The position numbers were made by a program, and so were the translations under genes. This document shows positions 7,811-15,512 of a stretch of DNA of 18,882 bases, piece by piece. The stretch's first letter is position 1. The number at the start of each line of letters is the position of its first letter. The stretch is from positions 1 through 18,882 of the forward strand of contig SKPR01000202.1 in the NCBI GenBank assembly GCA_007119455.1, given 5' to 3'. This DNA comes from Candidatus Brevefilum sp. Lineage in GTDB: Bacteria > Chloroflexota > Anaerolineae > Anaerolineales > Anaerolineaceae. The notes beneath the pieces are model-generated. The model saw only the letters and a list, made by a program, of their open reading frames with translations. It was not told where the DNA came from and did not search any database.

Positions 7811-8851
7811 TTAAAACTCCTTTAAATGATGTAAATCTATCAAATCGTAAATTAATGAACCCATATCAGATCGCTCGGCTGGGGCTGGGCCATAATTATC
7901 CGTGAAATCCTGCTCTCCGCATAGACCAGCCAGGCAAGCGTGGATATTATCTTTTAATGCGACCGAGTCATATCCACCTTCTAATACAAACAAAATCCGG
8001 CCCTGGCAATGGGCTTCTGACAGGGTAACCAGCTGGCGTGTGATCTCAAAAAAACCAGCCGTATCCAACGTAAGCGTTGTGAGCGGATCAGAAAAATGCG
8101 GGTCAAAACCAGCTGATACCAGCAACATTTCTGCCTGAAACTCAGATAACCAGGGACTGGCAATCCGGTCGAAGATGGCGCTGAAAACGGATTTTCCCGA
8201 AAATGGTGGCAGGGGGATATTAATAATTCGCCCCAGGGCATGTGGAGCAGATCGTAATCCACCAGTTCCTGGATAAAGGTTCCTTTCATGTGTTGACATG
8301 TAACCAACCTCTGGCGTCTCCCAGAAGGCGGCCTCCGTGCCATTGCCGTGATGGGCGTCAAAATCGATGATGGCCACTCGTTCCATTCCGCTGGCTACCG
8401 CATCTGCAGCGGCAATCGCAATATTATTAAACAGGCAAAACCCCATCGACTCCTGCGGTTCCGCATGATGACCTGGCGGGCGCACGATGGCAAAACCCCG
8501 GCCGCTGCCCTCATTCAGGATCCGCCGGCTGATCGCGAGTGTCGCCCCGACTGCCTTCAGGGCCTCCTGGTAGCTTTCTTCGGTTACATAAGAAGGTGAA
8601 GGTTCAAACTCGTGTGGCCCAAGCTGACAGGCTTCCTTTAAACCTTGCAGCAAGGCCATCCGGTGAATGAGGGTTACATCACCTTCTTGAGCAGGTTCAA
8701 AATCAAGCCATTTAATATCAGGATAGGGCGGCGAATCGAGCCACGCTTGCATGGGCCTGACACGATCCGGTGATTCAGGATGCCCATAAAAATGATGCCC
8801 AGGGGCATCATGATAGGTACAATAAATGGGTTTTTTCTCGTCATTCTTCAT
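7811..8851 (-). CDS. Histone-deacetylase-family zinc amidohydrolase
   Basis: This 346-residue protein has the full arginase/deacetylase active site. It shows RPPGHHAE (124-131, with the His128-His129 charge relay), GFCLFNN (137-143), IDFDAHHGNGT (zinc ligands Asp165 and His167), SAGFDPH with the third ligand Asp250, and LEGGYD near the end. The motifs are those of class II HDACs and of bacterial acetylpolyamine/AcuC-like deacetylases. All catalytic residues are present, so it should be active, on protein acetyl-lysine, acetylpolyamine or another N-acetyl amide. It heads the five-gene minus-strand operon that also contains a GNAT acetyltransferase. The ATG at 8851 has a poor ribosome-binding site. 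Confidence 0.92.
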   Translation of the reverse strand: MKNDEKKPIYCTYHDAPGHHFYGHPESPDRVRPMQAWLDSPPYPDIKWLDFEPAQEGDVTLIHRMALLQGLKEACQLGPHEFEPSPSYVTEESYQEALKAVGATLAISRRILNEGSGRGFAIVRPPGHHAEPQESMGFCLFNNIAIAAADAVASGMERVAIIDFDAHHGNGTEAAFWETPEVGYMSTHERNLYPGTGGLRSAPHALGRIINIPLPPFSGKSVFSAIFDRIASPWLSEFQAEMLLVSAGFDPHFSDPLTTLTLDTAGFFEITRQLVTLSEAHCQGRILFVLEGGYDSVALKDNIHACLAGLCGEQDFTDNYGPAPAERSDMGSLIYDLIDLHHLKEF

Positions 8852-8866
8852 TCTTTTTCAAATCAT

Positions 8867-8872
8867 AGTATA
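8867..8872 (-). promoter_or_regulatory. Possible -10 box for the deacetylase operon
   Basis: TATACT reads from 8872 to 8867 on the minus strand, 15 nt before the ATG at 8851. This leaves a very short leader. No convincing -35 is seen at the right distance. It shares the 195-bp divergent gap 8852-9046 with the prfA promoter. Confidence 0.35.
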
Positions 8873-9002
8873 CCGCAAGACTGCCAAAATAGAGACATTT
8901 ATCCTTTGATCAGTGAACTACCGAAATTCCCATCGCAATCCTGTTTACACAATAATTAAACCCAATAGCTTATCTATACGAAATACTTAAGCCAGATAAA
9001 AA

Positions 9003-9011
9003 TGGTATAAT
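9003..9011 (+). promoter_or_regulatory. Extended -10 promoter of the prfA operon
   Basis: TGGTATAAT is a perfect extended -10 box (TGn plus TATAAT), giving a start near 9018 and a leader of about 29 nt before the prfA ATG. The -35 region near 8983-8988 is weak. The rest of the gap 8873-9002 is A/T-rich with no other recognisable feature. Confidence 0.6.
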
Positions 9012-9046
9012 CCCTGAGTTCAAAATAAAGAAGAAGCGAAAGATTT

Positions 9047-10108
9047 ATGTTAGAAAAAATTCAGGGAATTATTGACCGTTTCGATGATATCGAAAAACAA
9101 CTCGCGACCGTGGGCGACGACTACACCCGTGCTATTGAACTTTCAAAAGAACGCGCCGAACTGGAACCCATTGTGATAAAAGCTCGCGCCTACCAGCAAA
9201 CGCTTGAACGCATCGAGGATACCGAAGCACTTCTCGATGCTGACGATGAGGAGATGCGCATGCTGGCGCAAATGGAGCTCGAATCACTGCGAGATAAACA
9301 AGAAAAGCTGGAATCGAAACTCAAGAGCATGCTCGTGCCAAAAGACCCGCGTGACCAGCGGAATGTGATCATGGAAATTCGGGCCGGTACCGGTGGCGAC
9401 GAGGCTGGTCTTTTTGCTGCTGACCTGTTCCGGATGTACACCTATTACGCCGAAAGACAGAGCTGGAAAACAGAAATCCTCTCACTGCATGAAACTGGAA
9501 TTGGTGGTATTAAAGAAGTTAGTTATATGATCAAAGGCAAGGGGGCTTATTCACGGCTCAAGTATGAATCTGGCGTCCACCGTGTACAACGGGTGCCGGA
9601 AACAGAATCCCAGGGCCGCATTCACACATCAACCGTCACGGTTGCTGTCCTGGCAGAGGTTGATGATGTTGAGATCGAAATTCCTGAATCTGATATTTCA
9701 ATTGATGTTTATAAATCGGCTGGCGCAGGGGGCCAGAGCGTGCAAAAAAACTCGACTGCCGTGCGGATTACACACCACCCCAGCGGAATGGTCGTCGCCT
9801 GCCAGGATGAACGATCACAACTTCAGAATAAACAGCGAGCCATGAGCATCCTTAAAGCCCGGCTCTTCGAAATGGAAGAAAAGAAAAAACAGGAAGAAGA
9901 GGCAGCTACCCGACGTTCTCAAGTTGGTACAGGTGAACGATCCGAAAAGATCCGAACTTATAATTTTCCACAGAACCGGGTCACCGACCATCGGGTTAAC
10001 ATCTCCTCCTATAATCTGAACGGCGTGCTGGATGGGGATATTGATGAATTTATTGATGAATTGACCATGGTTGATGAGGCAGAAAAACTGGCCCTGGTTG
10101 AGGAGTAA
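9047..10108 (+). CDS. prfA: Peptide chain release factor 1
   Basis: RF1 reads UAA and UAG stop codons and triggers release of the nascent chain at the ribosome. The 353-residue length is normal. The anticodon-like PxT motif is PET at 184-186, inside HRVQRVPETESQGRIHTS, which separates it from RF2 (SPF). The catalytic GGQ is at 228-230 in SAGAGGQSVQKN. The N-terminal coiled-coil domain is intact. It heads the operon prfA-prmC, and the downstream methyltransferase modifies the glutamine of this GGQ. The upstream AAGAAG is a weak ribosome-binding site. Confidence 0.97.
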   Translation: MLEKIQGIIDRFDDIEKQLATVGDDYTRAIELSKERAELEPIVIKARAYQQTLERIEDTEALLDADDEEMRMLAQMELESLRDKQEKLESKLKSMLVPKDPRDQRNVIMEIRAGTGGDEAGLFAADLFRMYTYYAERQSWKTEILSLHETGIGGIKEVSYMIKGKGAYSRLKYESGVHRVQRVPETESQGRIHTSTVTVAVLAEVDDVEIEIPESDISIDVYKSAGAGGQSVQKNSTAVRITHHPSGMVVACQDERSQLQNKQRAMSILKARLFEMEEKKKQEEEAATRRSQVGTGERSEKIRTYNFPQNRVTDHRVNISSYNLNGVLDGDIDEFIDELTMVDEAEKLALVEE

Positions 10109-10967
10109 CCCGATAAACCTTAAAGAAGCACGGCAATACCTGCGCCAAATGCTGAAAAAAGTTGAGTCAACATCCCCGGACAATACAGGCCTGGTGTTGC
10201 TCAGTCATATTCTCAAACGCCCAAAAACCTGGATTCTGGCTCATCCTGAATACCCGCTGACACCGGAAGAATTATCCGACCTGCAGGAAGACCTCGATAA
10301 ACTCTTGCAGGGCTTTCCATTACCCTATCTATTGGGGCAATGGGAATTTTATGGAAGAAGTTTTTTTATCACACCGAACGTCCTGATTCCCCGGCCAGAA
10401 ACAGAACTTCTGGTCGAAATAGCCATCCAATCTGCACGGCAATATCAATCCCCATTGATTGTCGATGTCGGCACAGGATCGGGGGTGGTTGCTATCAGCC
10501 TGGCCGCAGAATTACCGGATGCCAGAGTGGTCGCTACAGACCTTTCCCTGGAAGCATTACATGTGGCAAAGATCAATACCCAACGCCTGGGACAAACAAC
10601 CGTTAATTTCATCCAGACCGATCTTTTAACACCATTATCAATGCAGTTTGATCTGATCTGCGCCAACCTGCCCTATATTCCACGGCAACGACTGTCCAAA
10701 ATACCCGTCACCCGCTGGGAACCCGGGCTGGCATTGGATGGTGGTCAGAGTGGCCTGAATATCATTAATCGCCTTCTGGATCAGGCCAAATCAAGGTTAA
10801 CCCGCCGTGGGATGATCCTCCTGGAAATTGATTCCACCCTGGGCAAACGGGCCATCGATATGGCCATGAAATACTTTCCTGATTACGATTGCCGCATAAT
10901 TCAGGATTTAACCCAACGCGACCGCATCCTGTCCATCAACGCCCCACAAACACTAAAAGCCGATTAA
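10074..10967 (+). CDS. prmC: Release factor glutamine methyltransferase PrmC (HemK); start uncertain
   Basis: PrmC methylates the GGQ glutamine of release factors using SAM. The protein has the N-terminal helical domain, the SAM site VDVGTGSGVVAISLA, and the diagnostic NLPY motif in CANLPYIP that holds the glutamine. FYGRSFFITPNVLIPRPETELLVE is also typical. The N-terminus is odd. The conventional starts (TTG 10071, ATG 10074, TTG 10098) lie inside prfA and add a stretch rich in Trp and Arg with no good ribosome-binding site. An ATA at 10113 lies exactly 7 nt after GAGGAG (10100-10105) and gives a family-like (M)NLKEARQYL start. I list the ATG but consider ATA likely. It is followed by element B and tsaC. 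Confidence 0.92.
   Translation: MRQKNWPWLRSNPINLKEARQYLRQMLKKVESTSPDNTGLVLLSHILKRPKTWILAHPEYPLTPEELSDLQEDLDKLLQGFPLPYLLGQWEFYGRSFFITPNVLIPRPETELLVEIAIQSARQYQSPLIVDVGTGSGVVAISLAAELPDARVVATDLSLEALHVAKINTQRLGQTTVNFIQTDLLTPLSMQFDLICANLPYIPRQRLSKIPVTRWEPGLALDGGQSGLNIINRLLDQAKSRLTRRGMILLEIDSTLGKRAIDMAMKYFPDYDCRIIQDLTQRDRILSINAPQTLKAD
10100..10105 (+). promoter_or_regulatory. Ribosome-binding site pointing to an AUA start of prmC
   Basis: GAGGAG forms the last two sense codons of prfA. It lies 7 nt before ATA at 10113 in the prmC frame, with the prfA TAA in between. No ATG, GTG or TTG lies at suitable spacing in that frame, so this site decides in favour of the non-canonical start. Confidence 0.5.
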
Positions 10968-10981
10968 AATAAAATACAATC

Positions 10982-11044
10982 GTTACTGCTCAGGCAGTTC
11001 TGCTGCTGAAGGCTGGGGGCCCATATTCCCTTGCATGCTGAGTA
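10982..11044 (+). promoter_or_regulatory. Structured leader-like element, copy B, upstream of tsaC
   Basis: This is the second copy of the element at 27-90. ACTGCTCAG (10985-10993) can pair with CTGAGTAGT (11038-11046) as a continuous 9-bp helix with one G-U pair. Inside it are GCAG/CTGC (10994-10997 with 11003-11006, loop TTCTG) and a G-tract/CCC hairpin (11015-11019 with 11027-11031). ACTGC (10985-10989) may instead pair with GCAGT (10994-10998). Compared with copy A, most base changes keep pairing (for example A-U to G-U in the closing helix). The element fills the gap between prmC and tsaC in sense orientation. A possible -10 (TACAAT, 10975-10980) lies right before it. Function is inferred. 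Confidence 0.6.
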
Positions 11045-11045
11045 G

Positions 11046-11076
11046 TTCCTTGAAATCTAAATATTATTGAAAGGAA
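11046..11076 (+). promoter_or_regulatory. Possible Shine-Dalgarno-sequestering hairpin before tsaC
   Basis: TTCCTT (11046-11051), directly after element B, is the exact complement of AAGGAA (11071-11076), which contains the tsaC ribosome-binding site. The loop is 19 nt of A/T-rich sequence. If formed, it would mask the site 4 nt before the ATG at 11081. Confidence 0.35.
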
Positions 11077-11080
11077 AGCA

Positions 11081-11707
11081 ATGATCGAAACCCAAATGAT
11101 CGCCATTGATGACCCCCAGGCCATCCCAATTGCTCAGCATATCATCGAGCAGGGCGGCCTGATCGCTTTTCCCACCGACACAATTTACGGGGTGGCTGCG
11201 GATACGTATAACCCGCTTGCCATCCAAAAAATCTACGATGCCAAGCAGCGGCCTGATGAAAAAGCACTGCCCGTATTAATCGGTGAAATGGAACAACTGG
11301 ATAAGCTGACCCTCTTTGTCAGTGAAGCAGCCCGTCGCCTTGCTGATACCTTCTGGCCAGGCGCACTCACCCTGATCCTCCCCAAAGGCCCGGATATCCC
11401 CATTGACCTATCTCCCTACCCTACCGTCGGCGTGAGAATGCCTGATCTTGCTTTCACACTGAAACTACTCCAAAAGACTGGCCCCCTGGCGACCACCTCT
11501 GCCAATATTTCAGGTGGACCCAATCCAACCATGGCCGCAGATGTGATGGCCCAACTCGGTGGACGGATTGACCTGATCCTCGATGGTGGCCCCACTCCGG
11601 GGCCGGCAGCCTCCACAGTGGTTGACGTTTCCAGCCCTGACATGACCATCCTGCGTGAAGGGCCCATCACCCGCTCGGAATTGAAAGCTTTGTTTGAAGA
11701 GGATTGA
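11081..11707 (+). CDS. tsaC: L-threonylcarbamoyladenylate synthase (Sua5/YciO/YrdC family)
   Basis: TsaC makes threonylcarbamoyl-AMP from threonine, bicarbonate and ATP, the first step of the universal t6A37 tRNA modification. The 208-residue protein shows the YrdC-fold signatures: IAFPTDTIYGVAAD (about 29-42), KIYDAKQRPDEKALPVLI, FWPGALTLIL, VGVRMPD and TSANISGGPNP. It lacks the extra C-terminal Sua5 domain, so it is the short TsaC form. The ATG follows AAAGGA with normal spacing. It lies downstream of prfA-prmC, a common neighbourhood for this gene. Its leader contains structured element B. The stop overlaps the next gene's start. Confidence 0.94.
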   Translation: MIETQMIAIDDPQAIPIAQHIIEQGGLIAFPTDTIYGVAADTYNPLAIQKIYDAKQRPDEKALPVLIGEMEQLDKLTLFVSEAARRLADTFWPGALTLILPKGPDIPIDLSPYPTVGVRMPDLAFTLKLLQKTGPLATTSANISGGPNPTMAADVMAQLGGRIDLILDGGPTPGPAASTVVDVSSPDMTILREGPITRSELKALFEED

Positions 11708-14046
11708 TGATGCGCAGCCAATCTAAATTTTTGGATCTGGCAATTTCCGAACCCAATGCCAACATAACCCTGACTTCTCGAATCATAAGCGGGGCTTCGC
11801 TAACCAGCCAGTTTGGGATGACATATCTTAATAAAGGTCAGGCCATTAACCCTTTTTATCACCAACCCACAATCACAATCGAGAAAGAAACTGTGACGTC
11901 ATCGACGCGATTTGGGGCCTTAAATCCTATTCAAATCAATCTTCAGAATGATGCGGTGACCCTCACGATTTCCATCGGTCTGCTCGAGGATAAGCCTCTA
12001 ACCGGGATCAAGATGTCGCTGGTCAATAATTGCGAAAACCCAATCATCCTGGAGAAATTTACCCTCTTGCATGTGGAACCGGGTGAACTTCAACTGGGCA
12101 GTGACCCCATTGCCAAACCTGTATTTTTCAGCAATGGGTGGCAATCCTGGTCACATTCGGGAGTTTATCAGCTGGGCGACAAGCAGCGCACTTCGATCCT
12201 TGGACCTTTTCAGAATCCGATGATCATTAACCCCGGGACACCCGAACTCAAACAAAAAAATCGCTTTTCAGGCGATATGTTTGGTGTCGTGGGCGACAGC
12301 CAGCAGCGCACAGGTCTGGTGACAGGTTTCGCCTCACAAAAAAATCACTTTGGCAGTTTATCAACCACATTTCATCCACAACCGTCACTCAGTGTCTGGG
12401 CTAACGGTGATGGTATGGCAATCCCAGGCGGAATGAGGGTCGTCACAGATTGGCTGCTTCTGGGCTTTATCGATTTGGACGCTCTGGAACCCTTACGAGA
12501 TTATTTTGCGTGTGTTTCTTTGGAAAATGAAATTGCCCACCATCCACAAGTGCCTGTCGGCTGGTGCTCCTGGTACCATTACTACGAAGATATCTCAGAA
12601 GAATCGTTGACGGCCAACCTTGAGGCAATGGTTGAACAGAAACCTGCACTTCCCTTAACACTTTTCCAGATTGATGATGGTTTTGAATCACGTCCGGGTG
12701 ATTGGTTTCGTTTTGACCCGGCCTTTCCGGATGGGGTGGAACCACTGGCCCAGAGGGCGAAAGCTGAAGGACTGATTCCAGGGCTATGGCTGGCGCCTTT
12801 CATTGTGCATCCCAAAGCAGATTTGGTTAAAGACCACCCGGATTGGTTGTTAAGAGATGATAGGGGCAGACGAGTCAATGCAGGTTTTGTCTGGAATTCT
12901 TTCACCTATGCCCTCGACCTGACCGTCCGTGATGCGCTTGACTATGCCTGCAGCGTCATCCGGACTGCTGTCGAAGAATGGGGATTTTCTTATCTGAAGT
13001 TAGATTTTTTATATGCCGCTGCGTTGGATGGCGTCCATCAAGACCGGACTCTATCACGCGCTCAGATTCTGCGGAAGGGACTGGAAGCCCTGCGCCAGGC
13101 AGCCGGATCCGAAGCAACCCTGCTTGCCTGCGGCTGTCCCCTCGGATCAGCATTGGGGCTATTTGAAGCTATGCGAATCAGCGCTGATGTCAGCGGTTAC
13201 TGGTATCCACATTACCCACCGATCAGCCCCTTACTCAAAAAGGAACCCCATATGCCGGCTGCTCGGAATGCCCTCCAGAATATCATCTCCCGAGCTCCTT
13301 TGCATCGCCATTGGTGGATCAATGACCCTGATTGCCTGCTCATCCGCGCCGACACAGAACTTTCACTGGCTGAGGTGCAGACGCTGGCAACAGCCATCAG
13401 CCTTACCGGTGGTTCGTTGCTGCTATCAGATGATCTGACCAACCTCACCCCTGAACGAATGCAGCTTGCCCAGACGCTTCTTCCGGTGATTGATGGTCGG
13501 CCTCGCCTGATGGATTGGTTCGATTCACCGACGCCGACCAAACTACGCCTGGATCTGGGCGGAGCAATCGGGAAGTGGTATGTTTTGGCTCTATTTAATT
13601 GGAATGACCGGCCTGCTGATCAGATCCTTAACCTTGCTGATTTTGACCTGGCTGAGAATACCCTCTGGTGGCTGCGGGAATTCTGGACAGGTGAGTTGGG
13701 AAAAGTCGGACCCGAATCACCGTTTCGTTTTTATGACGTACCAGCCCATGGCGTGCGGGTGGCAGCCATTCGGAAATTTGTCTCCGATCAACCTGCCTAC
13801 ATAGGTAGCGATTTACATATATCACAGGGAAATGAAATCAGTCGATGGCAGGTTGACAATCGAGAGATCAAGACCGGCATCTCACTTGGGCGCAGTGCAG
13901 ATGGAAAAGCCTTTATGTACCTGCCTGAACGTCCAGCAGGGGCCTGGTTGAACGGTGTTTCACACCCCCTCCAGCCAATGGCACCCGGTGTATATGCACT
14001 TGACTTAAAGGATGTGAATGACCAGGAAGTCATCATAAAACGTTGA
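11707..14046 (+). CDS. GH36-family alpha-galactosidase
   Basis: This roughly 779-residue enzyme should release terminal alpha-galactose from oligosaccharides such as melibiose or raffinose. An N-terminal beta-sandwich domain (about 1-270) precedes a TIM barrel beginning at GWCSWYHYYEDISEE, where GWCSW is a GH36/GH27 signature. The predicted nucleophile is Asp433 in YLKLDFLY and the acid/base is Asp494 in RISADVSGYW; numbering is from the ATG at 11707. ACGCPLG lies between them. A C-terminal beta domain closes the protein. No signal peptide is visible, so it is probably cytoplasmic. The ATG at 11707 overlaps the tsaC stop (ATGA-like junction); ATG 11710 has better spacing from GAAGAGGA. No sugar transporter lies nearby. 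Confidence 0.9.
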   Translation: MMRSQSKFLDLAISEPNANITLTSRIISGASLTSQFGMTYLNKGQAINPFYHQPTITIEKETVTSSTRFGALNPIQINLQNDAVTLTISIGLLEDKPLTGIKMSLVNNCENPIILEKFTLLHVEPGELQLGSDPIAKPVFFSNGWQSWSHSGVYQLGDKQRTSILGPFQNPMIINPGTPELKQKNRFSGDMFGVVGDSQQRTGLVTGFASQKNHFGSLSTTFHPQPSLSVWANGDGMAIPGGMRVVTDWLLLGFIDLDALEPLRDYFACVSLENEIAHHPQVPVGWCSWYHYYEDISEESLTANLEAMVEQKPALPLTLFQIDDGFESRPGDWFRFDPAFPDGVEPLAQRAKAEGLIPGLWLAPFIVHPKADLVKDHPDWLLRDDRGRRVNAGFVWNSFTYALDLTVRDALDYACSVIRTAVEEWGFSYLKLDFLYAAALDGVHQDRTLSRAQILRKGLEALRQAAGSEATLLACGCPLGSALGLFEAMRISADVSGYWYPHYPPISPLLKKEPHMPAARNALQNIISRAPLHRHWWINDPDCLLIRADTELSLAEVQTLATAISLTGGSLLLSDDLTNLTPERMQLAQTLLPVIDGRPRLMDWFDSPTPTKLRLDLGGAIGKWYVLALFNWNDRPADQILNLADFDLAENTLWWLREFWTGELGKVGPESPFRFYDVPAHGVRVAAIRKFVSDQPAYIGSDLHISQGNEISRWQVDNREIKTGISLGRSADGKAFMYLPERPAGAWLNGVSHPLQPMAPGVYALDLKDVNDQEVIIKR

Positions 14047-14119
14047 TGACCCCCTTCTGCAGGTATCCATCAATCATTGAGCGTGCACGTATTGCCAGAG
14101 AGAAACTCCAAAACAGGCT

Positions 14120-15499
14120 TTATCCGCCTGCTGCTGATGGTATCCGCTGATCATCACCTTCAGTGATTGGTAAATTCAGATCAGGCTGTTCGGAGACCGC
14201 ATCCGGGATTTCGTGTTCAATATTTCTAATCCGAGGGTGAGCATACGCCAGACCGCTGATGACCAGCAGGATCAAGCCGCTGCATACCATCATCAGGCCA
14301 ATCCCCCGTCCCTGGCCGACGCCCAACCATCTCCCAACAAAGGTCTCCGCCAATGGTCCATTGACCACAAGCAGGGGATTGAAGAAACGGTCAGCCAGAA
14401 TACCGCTCAGGATGAAAGCCAGCGGCATCATCGATTGGGAGATCATGGTGCGGGTGGCGAAAACCCGGCCCTGGACTTCCGGGGCGACTTTTGCCGCGAA
14501 AATGGCCGAACTGGGTCCGGATGCAAATGGAATGAAAAACATCAGGATGAACAAGCCTGCCACCACAAATATTATTGAAGGCTGAAGTCCTACCACGGTA
14601 AATCCTAACGATGCCAGCACAATACAACCGATCACCGTAGGTATGATCCGCTTTTTAGGACCACCCCAAATGCTCATGAGCAGGCTGCCAGCTAACATAC
14701 CGACTCCCATTGCCGTCTGGGAAATACCCAGACCGGTGGCAGAGCCAAATGAGAGAACCAGAGGACCCACCATGACACTTGACATATTCAAAAAGAAGTT
14801 CACAGCGGCAAAATAAATTAATAAACCCAGCAGACCACCCCGCTCAGAAAGGTATCGCCAACCAAAGGCAATGTCCTTGAAAACAGTTATCTTTTGGCTG
14901 GCTGTTTCTATTTGTCTGGCGGGTTGAGGTATCACAACAAATAATAAGGTTCCAACCGCAAAGAGGTAGGTTACGATATCTATCAGAATAATTCCCCCCA
15001 TTCCAATGGTGGTAAACAGGATACCAGCCAATACAGGTGTCAGGATATTGGCAATCGCCTCCCCCATTTGAACCAGACTATTGGCACGTGTCAGCTGCTT
15101 TTTTGGAACCAGCATCACAATCGAGGCGGTGTAAGCCGGTTGCTGGAAAGCACCAAAAACCGAACCGGAAAAACTGATCAGGTAGACCATCCAGATCTCC
15201 ATTCGACCGGTAAACAATAAGAGAGCCGTCACCAATGTAACAATCCCTGAAAGGGAATCAGAAACCAGCATGATCTTTCTGCGATTCCAGCGGTCCACAA
15301 ACGCACCAGCCACAGGTGAGAGTAATATTCGGGGTAATGAACTGAATAATGCTGTCAAAGCAAAGGGGGTCGCCTGACCGGTCTGCTCAAAGATCCACAC
15401 TGCCAGGGCAAACCCGATCAGTCCGGAGCCGATCATTGAAGCCAACTGGCCTAACCAGATGATAAAAAATGTGCGCATTCCTTTGAAATTTTGATTCAT
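14120..15499 (-). CDS. Major facilitator superfamily exporter (MFS_3/EntS-like)
   Basis: This polytopic protein of about 459 residues has roughly twelve hydrophobic segments and the MFS signature DRWNRRKIML between helices 2 and 3. SLPRILLSPVAGAFVDR and FQQPAYTASIVMLVPKKQLTRANSL are typical of the MFS_3 group, which includes enterobactin exporter EntS and macrolide efflux proteins. The substrate is unknown; export of a drug or small metabolite is the family expectation. I start at ATG 15499, giving MNQNFKGMRTFF, because it lies 13 bp after the regulator's stop with GAGAAAG upstream. Longer in-frame starts run inside the regulator gene. It is the second gene of a regulator-exporter operon. Confidence 0.9.
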   Translation of the reverse strand: MNQNFKGMRTFFIIWLGQLASMIGSGLIGFALAVWIFEQTGQATPFALTALFSSLPRILLSPVAGAFVDRWNRRKIMLVSDSLSGIVTLVTALLLFTGRMEIWMVYLISFSGSVFGAFQQPAYTASIVMLVPKKQLTRANSLVQMGEAIANILTPVLAGILFTTIGMGGIILIDIVTYLFAVGTLLFVVIPQPARQIETASQKITVFKDIAFGWRYLSERGGLLGLLIYFAAVNFFLNMSSVMVGPLVLSFGSATGLGISQTAMGVGMLAGSLLMSIWGGPKKRIIPTVIGCIVLASLGFTVVGLQPSIIFVVAGLFILMFFIPFASGPSSAIFAAKVAPEVQGRVFATRTMISQSMMPLAFILSGILADRFFNPLLVVNGPLAETFVGRWLGVGQGRGIGLMMVCSGLILLVISGLAYAHPRIRNIEHEIPDAVSEQPDLNLPITEGDDQRIPSAAGG

Positions 15500-15512
15500 T
15501 GTGTTATCTTTC

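Noticed and set aside
8852..9046. Possible third copy of the structured element in the divergent gap before prfA.
   Set aside because: Neither ACTGCTC nor GCATGCTGAG nor a similar fold is present; only promoter-like sequence is seen.
11035..11070. An 11-codon open frame (ATG CTG AGT ...) beginning in element B and ending right before the tsaC ribosome-binding site, as a possible leader peptide.
   Set aside because: It has no ribosome-binding site at proper distance. In copy A the equivalent ATG opens a frame that does not stop before the downstream gene and runs over its start, so the reading frame is not conserved.
14114..14130. CAGGC/GCCTG hairpin at the convergent end of the galactosidase and MFS genes, as a terminator.
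   Set aside because: Only 5 bp, overlaps the MFS coding end, and has no T-tract on either strand.
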